Shown: piece after piece, positions 1-6,032 of the stretch | How the letters are laid out: every line of letters begins with the position of its first letter | Position numbering within the stretch: position 1 is the first letter of the stretch | Assembly: GCA_003218935.1 (NCBI GenBank) | Contig: QHPA01000136.1 | Span: forward strand, 1-6,032 | DNA: 6,032 nucleotides | Direction of reading: 5' to 3' | Origin: Verrucomicrobiota bacterium | GTDB lineage: Bacteria; Verrucomicrobiota; Verrucomicrobiia; Limisphaerales; AV2 | Notes under the pieces: model-generated | The model's input: only the letters and a program-made list of their open reading frames with translations | What the model was told of the DNA's origin: nothing | Database searches by the model: none | Position numbers and translations under genes: made by a program

Positions 1-122
1 GCGCGGATGCGGACGCCGCGTTTGAAGAAATCGAAGCTGCCGAGCATTTCCATGAGCAGAACCGCGGCGATAAACGCGAGGGCAAAAAAGATTCCCAGCC
101 GGGTTTCGAGTGTGTCTTTCAT
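1..122 (-). CDS. mlaD: MCE/MlaD-family lipid-transport protein, N-terminal fragment
   Basis: Only the first 40 codons are in the window; the gene runs off the left edge. The protein begins MKDTLETRLGIFF and has one hydrophobic segment at about residues 9-25 (from LGIFF to VLLME), followed by GSFDFFKRGVRIR at the point where the chain would enter the periplasm. A short cytoplasmic tail, one membrane helix and then the MCE domain is the standard start of MlaD-type proteins, which form a hexameric ring on the periplasmic side of the MlaE permease and pass lipids through its pore. The MCE domain itself lies outside the window, so the family call rests on this N-terminus plus its position directly after mlaE and mlaF. 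The start is ATG at 122-120, inside an ATGA overlap with the mlaF stop, preceded by a good AAAGGA ribosome-binding site. This makes translational coupling to mlaF very likely. Confidence 0.82.
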   Translation of the reverse strand, partial: MKDTLETRLGIFFALAFIAAVLLMEMLGSFDFFKRGVRIR

Positions 123-892
123 AACCGTGTCCTTTCTTTGTTGTGGTTAAAATCTGCAGTCAAGAATTTTTGGATCAGCGGGTGCGGGTTGCTCCTCACC
201 TCTCCGGGTTTGCCAACCGTCAGGATCTGGCCGTCGGCCATCAGGGCGATCCGGTCGGCAATGCCAAACGCCAGGTCGCGGTCGTGCGTGACCACGATTG
301 AAGTGACGCGGATGCGCCGGTTCAGCTTGATGACTTCGTCGCCAATGGTCACGGCCATCAGCGGGTCAAGCTCGCTGGTCGGCTCGTCATAGAGAATCAG
401 TTGCGGTTCGATGACCAGGGCGCGCGCGATGGCCACACGCTTTTTCATGCCGCCGGAGAGTTCGCTCGGAGAACGGTTCTCCTGGCCTCTCAGCCCGACG
501 ATCTCGAGTTTCTCCGTAACAATGCGCGCGATTTCATCCGGCGGTTTGAGGCGATGTTCGGACAGGTAAAGACCGACATTTTCGCCGACCGTGAGCGAGT
601 TGAACAATGCGCCGGACTGAAACACCATCGCCATCCGGTATTTGTCCATCACGCCGGGCGACTGAATCGATTCGCCTTCGATCAGAATTTCGCCTTCGTC
701 AGGCGTTTCCAGGCCGATGATGTGTTTGAGCAAAACGCTTTTGCCGCTGCCGCTTGGCCCCATCACGACAAAAATTTCACCGCGATCCACCTCAAAGTTC
801 AAACCTTTGAGCACGGGCTGGCCAAGGAAACTGCGGCGCAGTCCCCGGACGGTGACGCGCACGCCTTGCTGGGTGGTAACCGGGGCATTCAT
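119..892 (-). CDS. mlaF: ABC transporter ATP-binding protein of the Mla lipid-transport system
   Basis: A 257-residue cytoplasmic ATPase that would power the MlaE permease. Seen in the sequence: Walker A GPSGSGKS (residues 45-52), Q-loop glutamine in VFQSGALF (Q92), ABC signature LSGGM (145-149), Walker B LILYDEPT (165-172) with catalytic E170, D-loop SELDP (173-177) and switch histidine in VVTHD (H203). The LSGGMKKR form of the signature, the VFQSGALFNSLTV segment and the PLIQKFL C-terminus are typical of MlaF/Ttg2A-type ATPases. The frame stays open upstream to 1027, but that extension overlaps mlaE and reads as proline/arginine-rich non-family sequence. The ATG at 892 puts the ABC domain at residue 11 and overlaps the mlaE stop by one base (TGATG). 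Its Shine-Dalgarno is weak (GGA, 3 bases away), so translation probably depends on re-initiation after mlaE. One oddity is that the usual D-loop glycine is a glutamate (SELD rather than SGLD). The family call is secure. Confidence 0.95.
   Translation of the reverse strand: MNAPVTTQQGVRVTVRGLRRSFLGQPVLKGLNFEVDRGEIFVVMGPSGSGKSVLLKHIIGLETPDEGEILIEGESIQSPGVMDKYRMAMVFQSGALFNSLTVGENVGLYLSEHRLKPPDEIARIVTEKLEIVGLRGQENRSPSELSGGMKKRVAIARALVIEPQLILYDEPTSELDPLMAVTIGDEVIKLNRRIRVTSIVVTHDRDLAFGIADRIALMADGQILTVGKPGEVRSNPHPLIQKFLTADFNHNKERTRL
130..135 (-). promoter_or_regulatory. Ribosome-binding site of mlaD
   Basis: On the minus strand AAAGGA lies 7 bases before the mlaD ATG, inside the last codons of mlaF. 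It is the only clear Shine-Dalgarno sequence at any gene junction here, and it confirms the ATG at 122 as the mlaD start. Confidence 0.7.
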
Positions 893-1635
893 CAATCCAG
901 ATACATCAGGAAACGCGTCACAAAGTAGTCGAGGATCAAGACGAGAACGATGGAGTTGACCACGGCCTTGGTCACGGAACGGCCGATGCCACGGGGGCCG
1001 CCGATGGTTTGGAGCCCCTGGTGGCACGAAACCACGCCGATGATGACGGCAAAAATAAAGCTTTTGAAGAGTCCATTCACGACTTTGCCGAGGCCCACGA
1101 GGTCACGCAGGTTGCTGAAGTAAGCCTGAAAACTAATGCCGATTTGATTGTTGTAGACCGCTACCAGCGCCGCGCCCATCCATCCGACCATGATGGAAAA
1201 AACCACCAGGATCGGCAGGGCGCAACTGATCGCCACCAACCGCGGCAGCACCAGATAATGGACCGGGTTGATGTTCATCGTGCGCAACGCGTCGATTTCC
1301 TGATAGACCCGCATCGACCCGATTTCCGCCGCCATGGCCGAACCGATGCGACCGGCAATAAGGATGGACATCATCACGGGCGCCAGTTCCTTGCAGATCG
1401 CGTTGCCCACAATGCCGCCGATGTACCCGGAGAGGCCGCGTTCGGCGAGCAGCGGGCCGGTTTGCAGCGCAATAACACCGCCGATGAACAGCGACAGGAT
1501 GCAGGCCATCAGCAGGCTGGCGTTGCCAATTTCGAACAGTTGGTCGTAGACTTTGTGGCGGTGGCGCCAGGTCAACGGCAAAGCCTGCAAGGTGCGCCAG
1601 AGGAGCGCCAGCATCTCGCCAATGTTCTGAAACAT
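892..1635 (-). CDS. mlaE: MlaE-family ABC transporter permease
   Basis: A 247-residue inner-membrane permease, close to the usual length of about 260. It begins with an amphipathic stretch (residues 1-35) and then has several hydrophobic helices: about 38-60, 75-98, 127-160 (probably two helices), 191-205 and 224-245. The family hallmark spans residues 83-120: ELAPVMMSILIAGRIGSA followed by AAEIGSMRVYQEIDALRTM. A second one is the cytoplasmic segment GLQTIGGPRGIGRSVTKAVV (207-226). In the known Mla complex two MlaE copies form the pore, bound by MlaF dimers inside and an MlaD ring outside, and lipids pass between the inner membrane and the periplasm. The ATG at 1635 follows the stop of the repeat-protein gene by only 3 bases and has no strong Shine-Dalgarno (TTGAG at most), so it is probably translated by coupling. 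Its own stop shares one base with the mlaF ATG. The lipid and the direction of transport cannot be read from sequence. Confidence 0.95.
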   Translation of the reverse strand: MFQNIGEMLALLWRTLQALPLTWRHRHKVYDQLFEIGNASLLMACILSLFIGGVIALQTGPLLAERGLSGYIGGIVGNAICKELAPVMMSILIAGRIGSAMAAEIGSMRVYQEIDALRTMNINPVHYLVLPRLVAISCALPILVVFSIMVGWMGAALVAVYNNQIGISFQAYFSNLRDLVGLGKVVNGLFKSFIFAVIIGVVSCHQGLQTIGGPRGIGRSVTKAVVNSIVLVLILDYFVTRFLMYLD

Positions 1636-1638
1636 AAC

Positions 1639-3099
1639 TCAAGGTTCAAGCCGGGCCACCGGCGGCTTCCTGGTCTTAAACACCGGAACGTAGAACATCC
1701 GCAGCCGTTTGCCTTCAGGGCCGGATTGATACTGGATAAGCCCAAATAAGAGCGAGCACTTTCTGGTCTCCGGCGTGGTGTGGAGTCGATACACGTTCCA
1801 GAGAAACGACTGGCTGCGCGCACCGGTCCGGGCGCTTTTTTCGGAACGCCAGATGGACCAGAGCGGCGAGTAATTTCGCTCGATGCCTTTGTTGTTCGGC
1901 AACAGCGGCTCCAGCGGAGCGATCAATTGCAGCCGTTCGTTGCCGTCGCGGTCGCGTTTCGCAGTAAACAGCGGCCAAAGGTCAGTGCGTTGCAAGGCAG
2001 CGCCGGTTCCCTCGTTTTTTTCAACCAGATCCGAATAAAGGAAGAATAGAATGCGCGTCCGCTCGCGGTCCAGCGGTGGCGCATGGGCGCGACTGTATTT
2101 GTAGAGCGGCCAGAGAAAAAAGTCGCTCTCCAGTATCGGGGTTTTCGCGTGGCTGAACAACGGCCAGACGCGATTGGCGGTTTTCCCTTCTCCACGCGCA
2201 AAAACAATCAGGGGCCAGGGCGCGCCCACTTCGCGGTATTTTTTCGCCCGATCGTCCGTGAGGGTCAAGCCGAACGGCCAGAGTAACGTGGTTGAGTCCC
2301 GCTGCAGCGAACGCAGGCGACTGTAAAGGGGCAGCAACGCCTGGTGATGTTCGGGATTTTCAGTGCCGATGCGGAGTTTTTGGTCGAAGAAAACCGGCCA
2401 GAGCGCGAAAAACTTTTTGTGCCCGCCGATGGTTTGCACTTCGCCATCGCGGTTGGTTCGCATGGTCATGTCTTTGTGTTCGTATCCCGCCAGCGGCCAG
2501 AACTGCCAGCCCTGCAACGCGTCGCCATGGCGGAGGTGGAAGAACGGATAGAGGTAATTGTCCGTGACGACATCCTTCTTGCGCGATTGGCCATAAAGCG
2601 GAAACAAAACAAATCGAATCTCGTCCCGGAACAACCGGTTCTCCAGGCGCCCGTAAAATGGGACCAACGCCGTGTAGTTCAGGCCAGGGTCCGGAGAGCG
2701 TTGTTGGAAATAAATCGGAAACAACGTGAAACGCTTTTGAGTGTTCTCTTGCTGGTTTTGTCCCCCCGAGAGGCTGAACACCTGAAGGAATTGAAAGCGA
2801 TATTCCGTTCCGAACCGGTCATAAGTTAATAGCGGGTAGGCGAAGTCGAATTCTTCCGCATCGGTGCCCTCATCGAAGGTGTGGGAAAACAATGGCGGGA
2901 GGGCCCATTGCGTCTGCGCCTCGCGCTGCTCGTAACTCACGAGCGGGCCGATGGCCTCCAAACGCCGACCGGGAGCAAGAGTCAGTTTGAACTCGTGAAT
3001 CAGCGGGCCGCTTTCCCATTCAGCCGAATGACCCGGCGGGGAAGTGAACAGGAAGACACAAATACCAACGGCGATCAAATCTTTCGTGAACGGCTCCAT
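1639..3099 (-). CDS. Secreted aromatic-proline strand-repeat protein of unknown function
   Basis: I do not recognise a named family. From the ATG at 3099 the protein has 486 residues. Residues 1-26 look like a Sec signal peptide: MEPFTKD, then the hydrophobic core LIAVGICVFLFTS, then PPGHSA with likely cleavage before EW. The rest has no membrane helix and is built of repeated short strands with a central proline and aromatics, such as FPIYF, FPLYG, WPVFF, WPLFS and WPLYKYS, separated by charged or polar linkers with a period of about 20 residues. This suggests an all-beta fold, either an outer-membrane barrel or a periplasmic propeller or solenoid. The frame also has an ATG at 3189, which would add 30 residues containing LPLIVKLIL. 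I prefer 3099 because it gives a signal peptide of normal length, although its n-region lacks net positive charge and neither start has a Shine-Dalgarno. The gene ends 3 bases before mlaE, so co-translation with the Mla genes is likely. A role as a lipid-transport partner is inference only. Confidence 0.85.
   Translation of the reverse strand: MEPFTKDLIAVGICVFLFTSPPGHSAEWESGPLIHEFKLTLAPGRRLEAIGPLVSYEQREAQTQWALPPLFSHTFDEGTDAEEFDFAYPLLTYDRFGTEYRFQFLQVFSLSGGQNQQENTQKRFTLFPIYFQQRSPDPGLNYTALVPFYGRLENRLFRDEIRFVLFPLYGQSRKKDVVTDNYLYPFFHLRHGDALQGWQFWPLAGYEHKDMTMRTNRDGEVQTIGGHKKFFALWPVFFDQKLRIGTENPEHHQALLPLYSRLRSLQRDSTTLLWPFGLTLTDDRAKKYREVGAPWPLIVFARGEGKTANRVWPLFSHAKTPILESDFFLWPLYKYSRAHAPPLDRERTRILFFLYSDLVEKNEGTGAALQRTDLWPLFTAKRDRDGNERLQLIAPLEPLLPNNKGIERNYSPLWSIWRSEKSARTGARSQSFLWNVYRLHTTPETRKCSLLFGLIQYQSGPEGKRLRMFYVPVFKTRKPPVARLEP
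1729..2901 (-). repeat. Array of about 19 degenerate W/F-P-L-Y/F strand repeats within the protein
   Basis: In residue numbers counted from the ATG at 3099, the motif cores lie at 67 (LPPLF), 88 (YPLLTY), 127 (FPIYF), 146 (VPFYG), 166 (FPLYG), 184 (YPFFH), 201 (WPLAGY), 234 (WPVFF), 256 (LPLYS), 274 (WPFGL), 295 (WPLIVF), 312 (WPLFS), 330 (WPLYKYS), 352 (FFLYSD), 375 (WPLFT), 394 (APLEPLL), 411 (SPLWSIW), 433 (LWNVYR) and 451 (LFGLIQY). Steps are mostly 17-23 residues; the two gaps of 39 and 33 could each hide one decayed unit. A further strand, LRMFYVPVF, sits near the C-terminus at 466-474. The repeats are conserved in pattern rather than exact sequence, so they are old and structural rather than recent DNA duplications. 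Confidence 0.75.
3022..3099 (-). other. Predicted Sec signal peptide of the repeat protein
   Basis: This stretch encodes 26 residues with a 13-residue hydrophobic core (LIAVGICVFLFTS), a helix-breaking PPG and a small-residue HSA cleavage site before EWESG. There is no lipobox cysteine near the cut, so it looks like signal peptidase I rather than lipoprotein processing. It was judged by eye. Confidence 0.6.
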
Positions 3100-3305
3100 T
3101 TGCGGAAAGCAGGAACGACCCGGGATCAAGCTTCGCAAGATCAATTTGACAATCAGGGGAAGATCAAGGCGCTTCGGCTGAATATTCATTCCGATAACGT
3201 TAGCGCGCGGTTTTCGACGTGGGGAATTGCAATTTATTGTCCGGTTTTAATTAAAGTTTGACTTTCAATTACCACTTACATAGCTTATCAGCATACTTGA
3301 GGTTT
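3100..3305 (-). promoter_or_regulatory. AT-rich intergenic gap, possible promoter of the repeat-protein/mlaEFD genes
   Basis: This is the only stretch without an assigned gene: 206 bases if the repeat protein starts at 3099, 116 if it starts at 3189. Bases 3211-3300 are much richer in A and T than anything else in the window. On the minus strand a TTGAAA (3268-3263) and a GACAAT (3241-3236) resemble sigma-70 boxes, but the 21-base spacing is too long for a standard promoter, so I call no exact promoter. A weak AT hairpin (3249-3270; arms AATTAAAGT and ACTTTcAATT) lies in the same place. No tRNA, small RNA or strong terminator is visible. The composition and position suggest a regulatory region for the downstream genes. 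Confidence 0.35.
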
Positions 3306-6032
3306 TTACCTCGGTTCCTCCCGACCCAGTGTCGATTGTGCATTGTCGTCACTGGGTTTCTTATTGCCCAGAACCCAACCGCGGTGGCTCAGCAGGTTCA
3401 AAATCGCCGGCAGGAAAGTCAACGCGGCGACCATGCAGGTGGTGGTGCCGACGGCCATCACGCAGCCCAGACTGGCGATGCCCTGGTGCTTGGCCAACAT
3501 GAGACTGCCAAAGCCGACGATCGTGGTCAGCGCCGATATGAAGACCGCTTTGCCCGTGCTCTTGGCGAGGATGCTCGGCTTTCGTTCTTCGGCAAAGCGA
3601 TTGAGAATATGAATGCCGCTCGTCACGCCAATGCCGATGACCAACGGCAGCGTCATGATGTTAGCCGGATTGAACGGAATGTCGAACCACCCCATGAAAC
3701 CGACCATCCAGATGGTGCCGACGCCGACCGGCAGCAGTGAAAGGATCACGCAAGTTGTCGAACGGAAATGAACGAACACCAGGAAGGCAATGGCCGCCAG
3801 CGAATACCAGGCAGCTTGTTCATAGCTGTTCTTGAGCAGTGTGGTGTATTCCAGAAGTTGTACGGGGGTGCCGGTAACAATCGGCGTGCCTGTGTTGCGC
3901 GGGTCAAGGGCGTTGCGCAACTGGTTTACGAATTCCTCCTGGTTTTGCCGTTGCCACACATCTTTCTTTGGATAGACCTGCAGCAGAAACAAATCGCCGG
4001 ATTTGCTCACGAAACGATGCCGCAACGCGGGCGGCAAATCCTCCGCTCGCAACGGACCGCGGTTGTCCTGGGTCTTGAGCGCGCCGAAAGTTTCCCGGAT
4101 GTCACTGAACAGCGCCAGCTGAAACGCCGCCAGTTTCTTTGCGGCCAGTTGCGGATCCTCCAACATCCGCTTCCGTAGTTGCGTGATTGCCCGATCCAAT
4201 GATTTGAAATCATCAAGCACTTCTTTGTTCTCTTCTTTTCCCGAGCCATCATTTTCCCTCTCAATGTCGGTTGTTGCAAAGCCGACATAGCCCTGGAGAT
4301 ACCACAATGTGGCGCTCAACTCCGCAACGTTCGCTGGCTCGTCATCCAGCTCGGCAAATCGAATCGGAGCCAGTTCCTTTTTGACTTCGCCGACCAGCCC
4401 CAGTTTGCCTGCCTGGTCTTCGGTCAGATACCGCGCCATCGAATCCACGCTCCCGACGGCGGTCAGGTTGGTGATTTTTGCCTCCAGCGCGAGTGCCTCC
4501 GGCAGCGACCTGGCTATGACCGCGCAGTAGAGCACCGATTGTTTGGCCGAATCGATCAGCTTTTGCTCAAACACAACCGCCGGCAAATCCTTCGACTGCA
4601 TGTGCAGCAGATTGTAATCAAAAGGCACACGACCGGCTTTCACCAGTGACACCAAACACAATCCGGCGGTGATCCCCGTGACCAGCAGCGGACGCTCGAG
4701 CCACATTTTCTCGAGGCGGGCACGCTTCTCGATTTCCCGCGGAAACGTGTGATCCAGCACGTTCTGCCGGCCGCGCAGCAGCAACACGGGCAGGAGCGTC
4801 ATCATCGGAACAAGGCAGATCAGCAGACCGCCGCCACTGATGATGCCCATTTCCCGAATTCCTTTGAAATCCGTAAGGGCCATGGCCAGAAACGCGCCCG
4901 CCGTGGTGAAGCATCCCGTGAAAATTCCCTGCCCGGTATAAACCACTGCTTTTCCCAACGCCTGTGGTTCTGTTTTGCCCTGGCGCAATTCCTCCTCGTA
5001 GCGCGTGACCAGGTGCACGCCAAAATCGATCGCCAGCCCCACGAGCATCGGCAAAAACGTGATCGTGAGGATATTCAGGTGCCCGATCACCAGCGTCGCA
5101 AAAGCCATCGTGTAAGCCAGCCCGACAATCAGACAGATCGTCGCTTTGATGGGCCGTCCCGACTCGTTGTAGCCGTAAATGAAGATGAGCGCGACGAGGA
5201 CCAAAGACACAATCGTGGCCACGGCGGTGTCGTGCTGCGACTGCGCCATCTCATCGTATTCCAGCACCGGTTCGCCCGTGATGCCCACATTGATACCGGG
5301 CACTTCGGCTTTGGTTTGCGCCACCAGTTCGCGCAACCGCTGCACGGCCTGGTCATTCAAGTCATCGCTCCGGGGTCGGGCCGTGACGATGTAAATGCGA
5401 CCATCGGCGAACGTGACATACATTTGCTGCTCGGCCTCCTTGCCCGCGTTAAACAACGCCGTCAGGCCGGGCGATGGCGGCGTGCCCGGGCGCTGCAGGC
5501 TGTCGGAAGCCTGTGAGATGATTCGTTCCATGGCCGGCAGCGCTTTGGCCAGCGCTCTATTCTCCGCGTTTTCTTCGCGCCTGGCGGTGCCAAACTGGTG
5601 GTTGACCAGACGGAATAGCGAATTGAGGTTGGTCGCCTGAACAAACTGCTGAATAAACGGCCGGTAATCGCGCAATGTTTGCAGGAGTTCCTTCAAGTCC
5701 TTTTCCGGGAAAAACAACAACGCCTTGTCCCCCAGCATCGTGACGTCGTTGTTATAAATAACATCGGTGAACAGGTTCGTTTCCTGAATCAGCCGTTCCC
5801 CAAGACGCTCTACAAACTGCCGGTTTTTCTCCGTGTCTTCGCTCTCGACCACCGCCACGAGTTCGTCCTGGGCCAGAAACTCCTTTTTGTAGCGCAGATA
5901 ATTCTTGTGATACTGCTTCTCGGCGCCCACCAGGTCATCGCGGCTGGTGTCGAACTGTATCTTCGGCTTCACCGCTGTGACGAAGACGGAGGCAATGAAG
6001 AGCAGAAGCTGCGGATAAAAAAACAGCCGCGG
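3306..6032 (-). CDS. MMPL/RND-family transporter, HpnN-like (5' end outside window)
   Basis: The 908 visible residues, up to the TAA at 3308-3306, form an inner-membrane proton-driven exporter of the RND superfamily, MMPL/HpnN branch, which moves hydrophobic molecules such as hopanoids or other lipids. Numbering starts at base 6032. TM1 is at about 3-20 (LFFYPQLLLFIASVFVTA), followed by the first periplasmic domain (21-268), which opens with FDTSRDDLVG (27-36). TM2-TM6 lie at about 270-420, with TM4 carrying VGLAIDFGVH (D336, H340). TM7 is at about 447-467, the second periplasmic domain runs to about 738, and TM8-TM12 lie at about 741-880. This is the two-times-six helix RND plan. The GTG at 5972 is not the start: the frame continues to the window edge and supplies TM1, so the true start is upstream. 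TM10 reads IGIGVTSGIH (about 799-808), lacking the aspartate seen in TM4. The HpnN assignment is a similarity judgement, so I give no symbol. No hopanoid gene is visible here. Confidence 0.9.
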   Translation of the reverse strand, partial: PRLFFYPQLLLFIASVFVTAVKPKIQFDTSRDDLVGAEKQYHKNYLRYKKEFLAQDELVAVVESEDTEKNRQFVERLGERLIQETNLFTDVIYNNDVTMLGDKALLFFPEKDLKELLQTLRDYRPFIQQFVQATNLNSLFRLVNHQFGTARREENAENRALAKALPAMERIISQASDSLQRPGTPPSPGLTALFNAGKEAEQQMYVTFADGRIYIVTARPRSDDLNDQAVQRLRELVAQTKAEVPGINVGITGEPVLEYDEMAQSQHDTAVATIVSLVLVALIFIYGYNESGRPIKATICLIVGLAYTMAFATLVIGHLNILTITFLPMLVGLAIDFGVHLVTRYEEELRQGKTEPQALGKAVVYTGQGIFTGCFTTAGAFLAMALTDFKGIREMGIISGGGLLICLVPMMTLLPVLLLRGRQNVLDHTFPREIEKRARLEKMWLERPLLVTGITAGLCLVSLVKAGRVPFDYNLLHMQSKDLPAVVFEQKLIDSAKQSVLYCAVIARSLPEALALEAKITNLTAVGSVDSMARYLTEDQAGKLGLVGEVKKELAPIRFAELDDEPANVAELSATLWYLQGYVGFATTDIERENDGSGKEENKEVLDDFKSLDRAITQLRKRMLEDPQLAAKKLAAFQLALFSDIRETFGALKTQDNRGPLRAEDLPPALRHRFVSKSGDLFLLQVYPKKDVWQRQNQEEFVNQLRNALDPRNTGTPIVTGTPVQLLEYTTLLKNSYEQAAWYSLAAIAFLVFVHFRSTTCVILSLLPVGVGTIWMVGFMGWFDIPFNPANIMTLPLVIGIGVTSGIHILNRFAEERKPSILAKSTGKAVFISALTTIVGFGSLMLAKHQGIASLGCVMAVGTTTCMVAALTFLPAILNLLSHRGWVLGNKKPSDDNAQSTLGREEPR

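Noticed and set aside
401..928. Plus-strand open frame opposite mlaF
   Set aside because: It is antisense to intact Walker and signature motifs and has no motifs of its own.
893..1027. In-frame upstream extension of mlaF adding 45 residues
   Set aside because: It lies wholly inside mlaE, is proline/arginine-rich and unlike any ABC N-terminus, while the ATG at 892 sits in a normal stop-start overlap just before the ABC domain.
1009..1749. Long plus-strand open frame opposite mlaE
   Set aside because: It is a mirror of mlaE and of the end of the repeat protein, with an H/Q/D/R-rich composition and no recognisable domain; it is typical antisense shadow in GC-rich coding DNA.
3249..3270. AT-rich hairpin (AATTAAAGT / ACTTTcAATT) as an operator or terminator
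   Set aside because: It is short, has a bulge and very low GC, and such pairs are common by chance in AT-rich DNA.
3299..3312. Inverted repeat GAGGT-TTTT-ACCTC overlapping the RND stop codon as a terminator
   Set aside because: The stem has only 5 pairs and there is no run of T after it on the minus strand; it is too weak to call a terminator.
4749..5516. Long plus-strand open frame opposite the RND gene
   Set aside because: It has a histidine/arginine/glutamine-rich translation without domains, and the opposite strand is clearly the transporter coding frame.
5970..5972. GTG as start codon of the RND transporter
   Set aside because: The frame continues without a stop to the window edge and encodes the first membrane segment, which the protein needs. 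The GTG is an internal valine.

Overview
The window reads as one minus-strand gene cluster for lipid handling in the cell envelope of a Gram-negative, diderm bacterium. GC looks to be in the mid-to-high 50s outside one AT-rich gap. The style of the proteins (an HpnN-like RND transporter with an FDTSRDDLVG start to its periplasmic domain, and a short coupled MlaE-MlaF-MlaD set) reminds me most of Verrucomicrobiota/PVC genomes. That assignment is an inference from memory, not something the sequence proves.

Layout in transcription order, from the right-hand end to the left. Positions 6032-3306 carry a large MMPL/RND-family transporter that is cut by the window edge: its reading frame is open to the last base, and its first membrane segment is partly visible. 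Positions 3305-3100 are the only real non-coding gap; the part at about 3211-3300 is strikingly AT-rich and may hold the promoter of the downstream genes. Positions 3099-1639 encode an exported protein I do not recognise, built of about 19 copies of a short aromatic/proline strand motif (W/F/L-P-L/F-Y/F) roughly every 20 residues. It is followed after 3 bases by mlaE (ABC permease), which overlaps mlaF (ABC ATPase) by 1 base, which overlaps mlaD (MCE-domain substrate-binding protein, cut by the left edge) by 4 bases.

How they may work together: MlaE, MlaF and MlaD form the inner-membrane ABC complex that moves phospholipids or related lipids between the inner membrane and the periplasm. The RND protein belongs to a class that exports hydrophobic molecules such as hopanoids. 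The repeat protein is secreted and sits in tight coupling with the ABC genes, so it is a candidate periplasmic or outer-membrane partner. This is the most interesting item in the window. No RNA genes, mobile elements, CRISPR arrays or plus-strand genes were found.
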